A stretch of DNA of 64,000 nucleotides from Pseudomonadales bacterium (GCA_024234635.1 JACKNX010000001.1:452871-516870), one strand, 5' to 3'; positions 1 to 8,164 are shown, numbered from the stretch's first letter. Numbers and translations are program-made. Notes: generated from the letters alone by a model not told the origin.

Positions 1-1089
1 GGCAATCAGCCGCAGGCTGCCCACCACCGGATCCGCCGCGATGCGCGCGAGCAACGGATGCGTTGGCGCAAAGCCGTCCGGCGTGCGACCGAGCGTAACC
101 GCCAGGTCGAACCGGAAACCATCCACTCCAGCGTGCAGGGCGAACTGTTTCAGACTGTCCACGACAAGACGCTGCACAGTGGGATGATCCACGTTCAGCG
201 TATTGCCACAACCCGTATCGTTGATGAAATCACCGCCATGCATGCGGTAGTAGACCGGATTGTCCAGGCCACGCAGGGACAGTATCGGCCCATCGGCGCC
301 GCCTTCGGCGGAGTGATTGAACACGACGTCGAGCACCACCTCGATGCCGGCATCGTGAAGGGCGTCGACCGCCATGCGCAGCTCGCCGATCGCGTCATCC
401 ACACAGGCCGCATAACCCGGATGCACGGCCATGAAGGCGGCGGGATTGTAGCCCCAGTAATTGGTGAGCCCGCGCGCCACCAGGTGCGGCTCGTCGACAA
501 AATACTGCACGGGCATCAGTTCGAGTACGGTGACGCCGAGACTTTTCAGATGAGCGATGACGGACGGCTGCGCCAGTCCCCGATAGGTGCCCTGCCAGCG
601 CGGGTGGACATCCCCGCGCATGCGCGTGAGTCCTCGCACATGTGCTTCATAGAAAAGCGGAGGCAGATTCGTGGCGGGGCGATTGCGAACTGGTCGAACC
701 CGGCTGTCCACAACCACACTTTTAGGCATGCAGCGGGCATTGTCAGCGCCGCCGCCACCGGGCAGATAGCTTCCCGACACGGCGGTCGTCCACGGATCGA
801 TCAGCAGTTTCGACGCATCGAAGTAGAGGCCCCGGCCGGGATCGTGTATCCCGTGCGCCCGTAGCCCATAGCGCAGGCCCGCGCCGGCGCGCGGCAGGAA
901 ACCGTGCCACACGCCATTGTCGTGGGCAGGCAGGGGCATGCGCCCGATTTCATCGTCATGCGCATTGAACAGGCAGACGTCGATGGCCTGCGCGTGCTCT
1001 GAGTAGACGGCAAAGTTGACACCGTCCTCCAGGCACCTGCCACCCAGCTGGGTCGGATCGCCCGGTTGCAGATGGGACGGCAGTTTCAT
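1..1089 (-). CDS. glgX: Glycogen debranching enzyme GlgX (3' part off the window)
   Basis: Isoamylase-type debranching enzyme that hydrolyses alpha-1,6 branches of phosphorylase-trimmed glycogen in the cytoplasm. The reading frame is open from an ATG at 1089 to base 1, giving 363 residues; the C-terminal part lies outside the window. An N-terminal CBM48-like domain (about residues 10-100) is followed by the GH13 barrel, with the conserved stretch DGFRFDLA placing the nucleophile at Asp328 and the last visible residues LIA matching the family's LIAEPWD motif. The start codon overlaps the glgB stop (ATGA), which implies translational coupling. Family assignment is firm; only length and termination are unseen. 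Confidence 0.93.
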   Translation of the reverse strand, partial: MKLPSHLQPGDPTQLGGRCLEDGVNFAVYSEHAQAIDVCLFNAHDDEIGRMPLPAHDNGVWHGFLPRAGAGLRYGLRAHGIHDPGRGLYFDASKLLIDPWTTAVSGSYLPGGGGADNARCMPKSVVVDSRVRPVRNRPATNLPPLFYEAHVRGLTRMRGDVHPRWQGTYRGLAQPSVIAHLKSLGVTVLELMPVQYFVDEPHLVARGLTNYWGYNPAAFMAVHPGYAACVDDAIGELRMAVDALHDAGIEVVLDVVFNHSAEGGADGPILSLRGLDNPVYYRMHGGDFINDTGCGNTLNVDHPTVQRLVVDSLKQFALHAGVDGFRFDLAVTLGRTPDGFAPTHPLLARIAADPVVGSLRLIA

Positions 1090-3272
1090 GCCGGTACGCA
1101 TCGGAAATAGTGCGTGGCAAGCGGCGCCAGCGTGAGGCTGACGGACTGCGCGTAACCCTCCATCGGTACGCTGTCGGTGTTCACGCCACCGTCGTTGCCG
1201 ACGTTTCCACCACCGTAGGCCTGCGCATCGGTGTTGAGAATCTCCGCGTAGTAACCCGCGCGCGGTACGCCCAGCCGATAGTCCCGGCGCACGAGCGGCG
1301 TAAAGTTGCTGATGGCAACCACTTCGTTGCCCGCCGCATCCCGCCGCAGGAAGGCGACCACGGAACTCGCCGCATCATCCACACGCAGCCACTGAAAGCC
1401 CTCCGGCTGACAATCCAGCGCATGAAGAGCAGGCTCCGAGCGATAGAGACGGTTCAGGTCGCGAACAAGCGCCTGCACGCCACGGTGTTCCGCATGCGCA
1501 AGCAGATGCCAGTCCAGCGACACATCGTGATTCCATTCCGACTGCTGTGCGAACTCGCCGCCCATGAACAAGAGTTTTTTCCCGGGATGTGCCCACATGA
1601 ATCCGTAATACGCACGCAGATTGGCAAATTGCTGCCAACGGTCACCGGGCATCCTGCCGAGCAGCGACCGCTTGCCGTGCACCACTTCGTCGTGGCTGAG
1701 CGGCAGAACGTAGTTCTCACTGAATGCGTAATGCAATCCAAAGGTTAGCTCGCCGTGGTGGTGCGATCTGTGAACCGGATCGCGCGCCATGTACCGCAGC
1801 GTGTCGTTCATCCAGCCCATGTTCCACTTGAAGCCGAAGCCCAGCCCACCGGCGTCCACCGGATGTGACACGCCGGGCCAGGCGGTGGACTCCTCCGCCA
1901 CGCTGACCATGCCGGGAAAGTTGGCGTACAGCCGTGTATTGGCATCGCGCAGGAAGTGGATGGCGCCCAGGTTCTCGCGGCCACCATGCACGTTGGGCAG
2001 CCACTCGCCTTCCCGGCGGCTGTAGTCCAGATACAGCATGGATGCCACCGCATCCACCCGAATGCCGTCGAAGCCGAACCGCTCCAGCCAGGCAAAGGCG
2101 CTGCTCAGAAGAAAACTGCGCACCTCATGGCGGTCGTAGTTGTAGATGAGCGTGCCCCAGTCCGGGTGCTGGCCCAGGCGCGGATCTTCGTGCTCGTAAA
2201 GGGCCGTGCCATCGAAACGCGCCAGGCCGTGCGCGTCCGCGGGGAAATGGCCAGGCACCCAGTCGAACAGCACGCCCAGCCCTGCTTCGTGACAGCGTGC
2301 TACCAGACGCCGGCAGGCGCGCCAGTCACCGAAGCGACTGGTGGGCGCGAACAAGCCCGTGGGTTGATAACCCCAGGAGCCGGTAAACGGGTGCTCGGAC
2401 AGGGGCATGAACTCGATATGGGTGAAGCCCATGTCGACGACATAGGGAATCAGCGTGTCGGCAAGCTCGTCATAACTGAGCACCCGGCCGTCGTGATGGC
2501 GCCAGGAGCCGGCATGCACCTCGTAAATTGCCATTGGCGCCGTGCGGTCCTGCGGGATCGATGTTCGCGGCTCCGGCTCGTGCGGGACAGCCGTCAGCAG
2601 GCTGGCGGTCTGCGGACCCGACTGCTGCCACACGCCGAGCGGGTCCGCCTTGTGCAGCAGCCGGCCGTCCCGGGTGAGGATTTCATACTTGTAGTGATCA
2701 CCTTCCTGGACGCCTGGTAGAAACAGCTCCCAGATGCCCACGTCGTGGTGGCGGCGCATCACATGCCGCCGGCCATCCCACCCGTTGAAGTCCCCCACCA
2801 CGGAAACCCGGCGCGCGTTGGGCGCCCAGACGGAAAACCGGAAACCGGCCACACCCTCCAGCGTCAGCGGCACTGCACCGAGCCAATGGTGCAATCCGGT
2901 GTCCGTGCCAGCCTGGAAGCGGGCAAAGTCGTGTGCGGGGATGCTGGCCGGAAATCGATAGGGATCATCGAGGACCACCCGACCCGTCGGGAAATCCACG
3001 CGCAGACGGTAGGCGCCCGGACGCTGGGCCAGGGCGAGCGTGAACAGGCCTTCCGCACCGGGATGGGGCATGAGCACCTGGCCGACACTGCCCGCATCGC
3101 CCGTGAACATGACCACCCGACTCGCTCCCGGCAGAAAGGCGCGCAGCACCGCGCCACCATTCACCGCGTGAACGCCCAGCCAGCGGAACGGGTCGTCGCA
3201 AGTGCCGGACACCAGCGCCTGCGCGACCTGCTTGGGAATCTCGGGAGTAGTCAAGTCAGTCCTGTCAGCCAC
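1086..3272 (-). CDS. glgB: 1,4-alpha-glucan branching enzyme
   Basis: Transfers alpha-1,4 segments to create alpha-1,6 branches in glycogen. The frame is open to an ATG at 3374, but a GTG at 3270-3272 with a GGGGAA Shine-Dalgarno about 6 bases upstream gives 728 residues, the same length as E. coli GlgB, and the protein resembles the family only from there. The order is N-terminal CBM48 domains, GH13 barrel with GIRVDAVASM (nucleophile Asp, equivalent to E. coli Asp405) and VAEEST (acid/base Glu), LSHDEVVHGK, and a C-terminal beta domain. It overlaps glgX by four bases. No glgA, glgC or glgP is in view, so the rest of the pathway lies elsewhere or to the left. Confidence 0.95.
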   Translation of the reverse strand: MADRTDLTTPEIPKQVAQALVSGTCDDPFRWLGVHAVNGGAVLRAFLPGASRVVMFTGDAGSVGQVLMPHPGAEGLFTLALAQRPGAYRLRVDFPTGRVVLDDPYRFPASIPAHDFARFQAGTDTGLHHWLGAVPLTLEGVAGFRFSVWAPNARRVSVVGDFNGWDGRRHVMRRHHDVGIWELFLPGVQEGDHYKYEILTRDGRLLHKADPLGVWQQSGPQTASLLTAVPHEPEPRTSIPQDRTAPMAIYEVHAGSWRHHDGRVLSYDELADTLIPYVVDMGFTHIEFMPLSEHPFTGSWGYQPTGLFAPTSRFGDWRACRRLVARCHEAGLGVLFDWVPGHFPADAHGLARFDGTALYEHEDPRLGQHPDWGTLIYNYDRHEVRSFLLSSAFAWLERFGFDGIRVDAVASMLYLDYSRREGEWLPNVHGGRENLGAIHFLRDANTRLYANFPGMVSVAEESTAWPGVSHPVDAGGLGFGFKWNMGWMNDTLRYMARDPVHRSHHHGELTFGLHYAFSENYVLPLSHDEVVHGKRSLLGRMPGDRWQQFANLRAYYGFMWAHPGKKLLFMGGEFAQQSEWNHDVSLDWHLLAHAEHRGVQALVRDLNRLYRSEPALHALDCQPEGFQWLRVDDAASSVVAFLRRDAAGNEVVAISNFTPLVRRDYRLGVPRAGYYAEILNTDAQAYGGGNVGNDGGVNTDSVPMEGYAQSVSLTLAPLATHYFRCVPA

Positions 3273-3448
3273 ACGGTTTCGTTCCCCGGCGGTCCTGCAG
3301 GGGTTGTGCCAGCAATGGGTGGCGATGGGGAAAGTATAGGGGGATATGGGAACAGACGGTGTGTGGCGCCGCACCTTGCGGCTGCCGCGGCTCCCAAACC
3401 TTCGCTCAGGTCAGTACGTCAGCACCGGGCGTCCCTGCGCAGGCCTAG

Positions 3449-3592
3449 CAGGATGCTGAAAAAGTCCATCCTGGACTTGTTTCAGCAGTCGTCGGCTTCG
3501 CCGACTCGCGCCAAATGCAGCGTTTTCCGCTGCATTTTCGGGCCAGCCGTCCCTGGCTGGCATACCAGGCTGCTTTTTCAGCAGCCTTGTAT
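3449..3592 (+). repeat. Hairpin-array intergenic repeat, copy 1 (most complete)
   Basis: About 144 bp made almost wholly of consecutive inverted repeats. GCTGAAA...TTTCAGC closes the first hairpin. GTCGGC-TTC-GCCGAC comes next, then a perfect 10-bp stem at 3513-3522/3528-3537 with a TTTTC loop, then GCCAG...CTGGC. The last hairpin is 13 bp with one mismatch at 3562-3574/3580-3592. GCTGAAAAAG (3455-3464) and its complement CTTTTTCAGC (3573-3582) also bracket the unit like terminal inverted repeats. Related copies lie at 28321-28390 (reverse) and 31935-32032. Short spurious frames across it encode a Gln/Phe-rich peptide and are not regarded as genes. Confidence 0.8.
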
Positions 3593-3595
3593 GTT

Positions 3596-3750
3596 CCCAA
3601 TCGTTTAGTTTGAGGCTCAGGGAAGGCAGATCGACGCAGCCTTGGTGACGCAACACCGTTAGCAGCACGGGTCGCCTTCCCTTCTGATGTTCACCCGAAC
3701 AGTTGCCTGGGCCGTAGAGCCCGTATCCTCGCAAGTATGGGAGATCAGAT
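3596..3750 (+). ncRNA. Candidate IS110 bridge RNA in the left non-coding end
   Basis: The leader of the transposase gene folds locally into three nested or serial hairpins. A perfect 9-bp stem AGGGAAGGC/GCCTTCCCT (3619-3627 and 3674-3682) encloses a 46-base loop with a GGTG/CACC inner pair. Then come TGTTC-ACCC-GAACA (3688-3701) and GGGC-CGTAGA-GCCC (3709-3722). IS110-group elements are known to express a structured bridge RNA from this end, whose two internal loops pair with target and donor DNA. That role is inferred here from position and foldability. Which loop pairs with which DNA was not resolved. A GGGAG ribosome-binding site ends the region just before the transposase ATG. Confidence 0.5.
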
Positions 3751-4701
3751 ATGAGCCTCAATAATCGAGTTGCACTCGGTATCGATGTTAGCAAGTCGTC
3801 TTTGGACGTTTTTCATACCCGTGCCAATAAGCACCACACATTCCCCAACTCGGCTGTTGGCATCGCACAGGCCCTGAGTTGGTTACGAACCCTTGATGAC
3901 ATTGATATCGCCATTGTCGAAGCCTCCGGAGGCTACGAGATGCCGGTCTGGCAGGCCTTCTGCCGCGCCGGAGTCCCCACAGCCCGGATCAACCCCAAGC
4001 GGGCCAGAGACTTTGCACGGGCACTGGGCTTGCTGGCGAAGACCGATCGAATCGATGCGCAGGTTCTTGGGCTGTTTGGCGCCACTCTGGATGTCGAATC
4101 TGATCAGCCAAAATCCGAAGAACTCCGGGAAATGGAAGCATGGCTGATACGCCGCCACCAGCTGGTCGAAATGCGCGTTGCCGAAACCAATCGACGACGA
4201 ATGATGCCGAAGGCTGTTCAGAAACGCGTCGATCTCCACATCAAGCAGCTTCAGCGTGAGATCGACCGCATTGATGAGTACCTGGTTGAAACGATCCAGA
4301 AAACATCACAGTGGCGTGAGAAGTTGGAACTGCTTGATGGCCTGAAAGGGGTGGGAAACAACACCCGCGCCTGGCTCGTCGCAGGACTACCCGAATTGGG
4401 CAGGCTCAACCGTCGCCAAATTGCTGCACTCGTAGGTGTTGCGCCGATCTCTCATGACTCAGGCAACTTCCGGGGCAAACGTCGCATCTACGGCGGACGA
4501 AGCGATGTCCGAACTGCCTTGTACATGGCAACACTCTCCGCGGTTCGCCATGAGCCACGCCTGAAAGCCTTCTATGCGCGTCTGCTGGCCGCAGGAAAAC
4601 CGAAAAAGGTCGCCCTTGTCGCTACCATGCGCAAGCTCCTGACCATCATCAACGCCATTTTCAGATCAGGCACTCCTTACCTGATACCGCAATCGTCCTA
4701 G
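3751..4701 (+). CDS. IS110-family DEDD transposase/recombinase
   Basis: 316-residue recombinase of the IS110 family. The N-terminal RuvC-like domain shows GIDVSK (Asp12), VEASGG (Glu57) and KTDRIDAQ (Asp99, Asp102), the DEDD metal-binding set. A central helical, charged region (about 120-200) is followed by a C-terminal transposase_20 domain with GVAPISHDSG, placing the family's catalytic serine at Ser237. All catalytic residues are present and there is no frameshift, so the enzyme looks functional. The ATG at 3751 has GGGAG nine bases upstream. It runs convergently with ychF, whose stop is only 24 bases away. Family members use a guide RNA for site choice; this one is expected to use the upstream structured leader. 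Confidence 0.95.
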   Translation: MSLNNRVALGIDVSKSSLDVFHTRANKHHTFPNSAVGIAQALSWLRTLDDIDIAIVEASGGYEMPVWQAFCRAGVPTARINPKRARDFARALGLLAKTDRIDAQVLGLFGATLDVESDQPKSEELREMEAWLIRRHQLVEMRVAETNRRRMMPKAVQKRVDLHIKQLQREIDRIDEYLVETIQKTSQWREKLELLDGLKGVGNNTRAWLVAGLPELGRLNRRQIAALVGVAPISHDSGNFRGKRRIYGGRSDVRTALYMATLSAVRHEPRLKAFYARLLAAGKPKKVALVATMRKLLTIINAIFRSGTPYLIPQSS

Positions 4702-4725
4702 AGATATTTCAGAACACAGTTGCTG

Positions 4726-5817
4726 CTAAACGTTGAACCGGAAGTGCATGACATCCCCGTCCTGCACCACGTATTCCTTGCCTTCCAGCCGCCATTTGCC
4801 GGCGTCCTTGGCACCCTGCTCACCACCGCAGGCAATGAAGTCCTCGTAGCCGATGACCTCGGCACGAATGAAGCCCTTTTCGAAATCCGTGTGGATAACT
4901 GCTGCCGCCTGGGGTGCCTTCGCGCCGACGCGAACGGTCCACGCGCGTACTTCCTTCACGCCCGCAGTGAAGTACTGCTGCAGACCGAGCAGGCGGTTGC
5001 CGGCCCGGATGACGCGATTCAGGCCTGGCTCCTCGATACCGAGCGCATCCAGGAATTCCTGCCGCTCCTCGTCGCCCAGTTCCGCCACTTCCGCCTCGAT
5101 CTTGTTGCAGATGGGGACGACTTCGGCATTCTCGGCGGCGGCAAGTTCGCGCACCGCATCCAGCGCCGGATTGTTCTCGAAACCGTCCTCCGCGACATTG
5201 GCGATGTACATCACGGGCTTGGCGGTGATGAGATGCAGTTCGCGCAGCATCAGCCGCTCATGGTCATCGAGCGTCAATGCGCGCACCGGCAACCCGCGCT
5301 CCAGCGTGTCCTGCACGCGCTCCAGCAATCCGGCAAGCGCCTTGGCGTCCTTGTCGCCACTATTGGCCACGCGTCGGGCACGCTCTTTCACCTTGCTTAC
5401 CGTTTCCAGATCAGCCAGTGCCAGCTCGGTGTTGATGATCTCGATATCGTCTTTCGGGGAGATTCGCCCGGCGACGTGCACGATGTTCTCGTCCTCGAAG
5501 CAGCGCACGACGTGCGCGATGGCATGCGTTTCGCGGATGTGCGCCAGGAACTGATTGCCCAGCCCCTCCCCTTTCGAAGCGCCTGCCACCAGACCTGCGA
5601 TATCCACGAACTCCATGGTGGAGGGAATCACCTTCTGCGGCTTGACGATTTCCGCCAGCCGATCGAGGCGCGGATCGGGAATCGGCACGATACCGGTGTT
5701 CGGGTCGATGGTGCAGAACGGAAAATTTTCGGCGGCGATGCTGGCGCGCGTCAGTGCGTTGAACAATGTTGACTTGCCGACGTTCGGCAGGCCGACGATT
5801 CCGCAGTTGAACCCCAT
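4726..5817 (-). CDS. ychF: Redox-regulated ATPase YchF (Obg family)
   Basis: 363 residues, identical in length to E. coli YchF, a ribosome-associated Obg-family P-loop NTPase that prefers ATP and modulates oxidative-stress responses. The N-terminal P-loop GLPNVGKST, DIAGLV switch II and the C-terminal TGS-like domain ending YVVQDGDVMHFRFNV-type sequence are all present. The IS110 insertion lies beyond its stop codon and has not damaged it. It is downstream of pth, 50 bp away, the classic pth-ychF pair. Confidence 0.96.
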   Translation of the reverse strand: MGFNCGIVGLPNVGKSTLFNALTRASIAAENFPFCTIDPNTGIVPIPDPRLDRLAEIVKPQKVIPSTMEFVDIAGLVAGASKGEGLGNQFLAHIRETHAIAHVVRCFEDENIVHVAGRISPKDDIEIINTELALADLETVSKVKERARRVANSGDKDAKALAGLLERVQDTLERGLPVRALTLDDHERLMLRELHLITAKPVMYIANVAEDGFENNPALDAVRELAAAENAEVVPICNKIEAEVAELGDEERQEFLDALGIEEPGLNRVIRAGNRLLGLQQYFTAGVKEVRAWTVRVGAKAPQAAAVIHTDFEKGFIRAEVIGYEDFIACGGEQGAKDAGKWRLEGKEYVVQDGDVMHFRFNV

Positions 5818-5867
5818 GATCCGTTACTCCTCTCGCGAAGCGCGGCCAGTGCCCGCGCTGCTGTCGT

Positions 5868-6476
5868 TCAATCGCCTTTTCCGTCCGGGCTTCCCGTTGG
5901 AGCGTGCAGAAGCGTCATGGCTTTCTGCTGATCGCCGTCGAGCAGATAGCGCCACACCTGGTCATCGAAGCGCAGCGCATCCTCCACCACGCGTCGCTCG
6001 GCATCCGGCATGCGATCCGACGTGAGGTAGCCGATCATGCGTTCCTTGTCACCCGGATGTCCCACGCCGATGCGCAGGCGCACAAAGCCCTGGTCGTTGC
6101 CCAGGCTGCTGATGACGCTACGGATGCCGTTGTGTCCGCCGGCGCCACCGCCGACTTTCAGACGCACTTCACCCGGCGCGAACGCCACTTCATCGTAGGC
6201 AACGAGAATTTCCGCCGCCGTCAGTTTGTAGAACCGTTGTACCGCCCCAACCGACTCACCGGAGAGGTTCATGTAGGTGTCGGGGAGCAGCATGAGAACA
6301 TCGTGCCCGTGAAAACGGCCCTTGCCGATGCGCCCCTTGAACGCCTTGTCACCAACCAGCCGTATGCCGGCGCGTTGCGCCAGTTCCGCCACGTATACGG
6401 CACCGATGTTGTGACGCGTCTGTTCGTACTTCGAACCCGGATTACCGAGGCCCGCGATGAGACGGAGACCGGTCAT
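5868..6476 (-). CDS. pth: Peptidyl-tRNA hydrolase
   Basis: Releases peptides from prematurely dropped peptidyl-tRNAs. The frame is open further upstream, but the ATG at 6476 (MTGLRLIAGLGNPG) has GGGAAG eight bases ahead and matches the family's N-terminus, giving 202 residues. GLGNPGSKYEQTRHNIG carries the catalytic His; DTYMNLSGE and GGHNGIRS complete the substrate-binding signature. It is followed by ychF and preceded by rplY, 121 bp away. Confidence 0.95.
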   Translation of the reverse strand: MTGLRLIAGLGNPGSKYEQTRHNIGAVYVAELAQRAGIRLVGDKAFKGRIGKGRFHGHDVLMLLPDTYMNLSGESVGAVQRFYKLTAAEILVAYDEVAFAPGEVRLKVGGGAGGHNGIRSVISSLGNDQGFVRLRIGVGHPGDKERMIGYLTSDRMPDAERRVVEDALRFDDQVWRYLLDGDQQKAMTLLHAPTGSPDGKGD

Positions 6477-6597
6477 GTCGCTTCCCTGGTTCAGCGGGTG
6501 AGTGTGAGCGCTGACAGGCAGCGCCACACAAGGGGTGGCTTACGCCGCGTGAGAAGCACGCCGGACATCACGCGCTTCCCACCCGTACTGGCTACGA

Positions 6598-7206
6598 TCA
6601 GCTTCCAGCGCTGTCGGTGCTGCCACCGCGAGGCGCATGTACGGCGACCACCAGCAGGTCATGGTCGTGACCGTGTGCAAGCTCGGGAATGGAAACGCCT
6701 TCCGGCAGATTGAGGTGTGACAGGTGCAGCGACTTGCCAACGTCGAGGTTCTCCACGTCCACCTCGATGTACTCGGGCAGCTTGGAGGGCAGAGCGCTGA
6801 CAGTGATTTCCGCCAGGTTGTGAGACAGCGAACCGCCGCCAACCTTGACGCCCACGCACTTGTCCTCATTGATGAAATGCAACGGTACATGCACTTCGAT
6901 AGCACGATCCGCGCTGATGCGCAGGAAGTCGATGTGCATGACAACACCTTTTGCAGGGTGTCGCTGGATATCGCGAACTACCGCGGCCTGGGTAGTGCCT
7001 GCCACGGATACGGACAGCACCTGCGAGAAAAACGCCTCGTTCTGCAGTTCCTTGGCGAGAACGTTCGCGTCCAGCGTAAGCTGCACGGGATCCGCATCCG
7101 CGCCATAGAGAATACCGGGCACCTTGCCGGTTCGACGCAGGCGGCGGCTCGCTCCTTTCCCCGCGTCTGTGCGCACTTCGGCGACAATCGAGATCTGTTT
7201 GGACAT
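6598..7206 (-). CDS. rplY: 50S ribosomal protein L25, long CTC-type form
   Basis: Binds 5S rRNA in the large subunit. The 202-residue length is that of the two-domain CTC/TL5 form: an L25 domain (about 1-95) plus a C-terminal beta-barrel, rather than the 94-residue E. coli form. The start chosen is the ATG at 7206 with GGAG upstream; the open frame beyond it is unrelated. Just before the Shine-Dalgarno, 7223-7244 forms a perfect 8-bp hairpin (GTGCTGCC/GGCAGCAC), which could mask or protect the leader. The last residues (about 190-202) are Gly/Ser/Ala rich. Confidence 0.95.
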   Translation of the reverse strand: MSKQISIVAEVRTDAGKGASRRLRRTGKVPGILYGADADPVQLTLDANVLAKELQNEAFFSQVLSVSVAGTTQAAVVRDIQRHPAKGVVMHIDFLRISADRAIEVHVPLHFINEDKCVGVKVGGGSLSHNLAEITVSALPSKLPEYIEVDVENLDVGKSLHLSHLNLPEGVSIPELAHGHDHDLLVVAVHAPRGGSTDSAGS

Positions 7207-7222
7207 GGTTTCAACTCCAGAG

Positions 7223-7244
7223 GTGCTGCCTTTGCCGGCAGCAC
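7223..7244 (-). promoter_or_regulatory. Hairpin in the rplY leader
   Basis: GTGCTGCC at 7223-7230 pairs perfectly with GGCAGCAC at 7237-7244 across a six-base loop, ending a few bases upstream of the rplY GGAG. On the minus strand it is not followed by a U-run, so it is a leader hairpin rather than an intrinsic terminator. A role in L25 expression is inference. Confidence 0.4.
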
Positions 7245-7377
7245 GTTTTGTCAAAGACACCCCCGGCGCGCGACCACGCCCGCGATGTCCGTCTGCTTTC
7301 CCGCAACGGCCTGGCCCACCCGGGTCGGCACCCGGTTCACCAGCGTCAGTACGGAACCTCTCCGCAGCGGGAAGGGT

Positions 7378-7452
7378 TGGCTGGGGCGGAAGGATTCGAA
7401 CCTACGAATGGCGGGATCAAAACCCGCTGCCTTACCACTTGGCGACGCCCCA
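7378..7452 (-). tRNA. tRNA-Gln (anticodon TTG)
   Basis: 75 bases with encoded CCA (7378-7380). The acceptor stem TGGGGCG/CGCCCCA is perfect, the anticodon loop reads TTTTGAT with anticodon TTG, and GGTTCGAATCC forms the T arm. It closely resembles E. coli glnU/glnW. It sits alone between lolB and rplY, its usual neighbourhood in gammaproteobacteria. Confidence 0.97.
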
Positions 7453-7556
7453 GGAAACCTGCGGGCAGCCCCGGCAACACCCGGCCAGACTGCCCTTGCG
7501 GTGGCGCGCCGCGACCGGTTACCCGAGCCTGCGCGCACCTGAAAAAACGGCCGGGT

Positions 7557-7585
7557 ATTGTCTTTGCGCGCTCCGGCGGTGTCAA
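7557..7585 (-). promoter_or_regulatory. Probable sigma70 promoter upstream of tRNA-Gln
   Basis: On the minus strand a perfect -35 TTGACA (7580-7585) is separated by 17 bases from a -10 GACAAT (7557-7562; four of six consensus bases). Transcription would start near 7550 and reach tRNA-Gln, and possibly rplY, after about 100 bases. It lies just after the lolB stop region. Confidence 0.5.
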
Positions 7586-7609
7586 ACACATTAACAGCCC
7601 GGCAACGGC

Positions 7610-8164
7610 TCAGCCGCCATTCGCCGGAGGAGCCTGCACGACCATCAGCACCCGATAACCCGCGGTTTCCGCTGTTATCCGGCGGGGCGCCGGCGCATCA
7701 GGCGCATAGGTGTATGCCAGTCGCCAGCCCAGTTGACTGAAGCCCGTCATGCGGCCGGCTGCGTCGATCTCGGGCTCGAATACGGGCTCCGAGCGGATTG
7801 GCCCACCTTCCACCCATTGGGGCAAGGCTTCGAGCGGCAGATACCAGCCGAGCTGCCGAAGCATCACGGTGCGCACTGGCCCATGGTCGAGCAACTTGCC
7901 GCCGGCGTTACGGATGCGCAGCCGCCGGCCATCACCTTCCAGCAGGGTGCGCCCCTGCCCCAGTGGTCCCCACAGTTCGATGGCATACCGCTCACCGTCC
8001 TGCCGCCAGCGAAAACGGGCGGCGTGGTTTCCGTCCGGTGCGCGGATTGCCAGTTTGCCTTCGATGGCAAACTCATGCGTGCCATCCGGCAGCAGTACAC
8101 CGGGGCCACGACAACCCGCCAGCACAACCAAAAAAAACACCAACAGAAAGAAAGGCTTATGCAT
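7610..8164 (-). CDS. lolB: Outer-membrane lipoprotein insertion factor LolB
   Basis: Accepts lipoproteins from LolA and inserts them into the outer membrane. Start at the ATG at 8164: a hydrophobic signal peptide with lipobox LAGC follows, putting the lipidated cysteine at residue 18; an upstream in-frame ATG would only lengthen the N-region. 184 residues, including the FAIEGKLAIR strand and WGPLGQGRTLL typical of LolB. It diverges from hemA with a 72-bp gap, as in E. coli. The next gene downstream is normally ispE; here it is absent. Confidence 0.9.
   Translation of the reverse strand: MHKPFFLLVFFLVVLAGCRGPGVLLPDGTHEFAIEGKLAIRAPDGNHAARFRWRQDGERYAIELWGPLGQGRTLLEGDGRRLRIRNAGGKLLDHGPVRTVMLRQLGWYLPLEALPQWVEGGPIRSEPVFEPEIDAAGRMTGFSQLGWRLAYTYAPDAPAPRRITAETAGYRVLMVVQAPPANGG

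Larger units (their letters stand above)
3593..4722 (+). mobile_element. IS110-family insertion sequence (ends approximate)
   Basis: A single-gene insertion sequence with a DEDD transposase. Its left edge is set here at the base after the last stem of the adjacent hairpin repeat, and its right edge in the 24 bases between the transposase stop (4701) and the ychF stop (4726). IS110 elements have no classical terminal inverted repeats and make no target duplication, so exact ends cannot be read from one copy. About 155 bp of non-coding DNA lies upstream of the gene and under 25 bp downstream. That asymmetry fits the IS110 group rather than the IS1111 group, whose long non-coding end is at the 3' side. 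The element is intact and visibly richer in A+T than its neighbours. Confidence 0.8.

Noticed and set aside
3411..3794. 127-codon minus-strand frame between glgB and the transposase
   Set aside because: It lies over the hairpin repeat and the IS left end and runs into the transposase start; no ribosome-binding site or similarity.
7251..7589. 112-codon minus-strand frame over tRNA-Gln
   Set aside because: It includes the whole tRNA gene; its middle is translated tRNA sequence and it has no family features.
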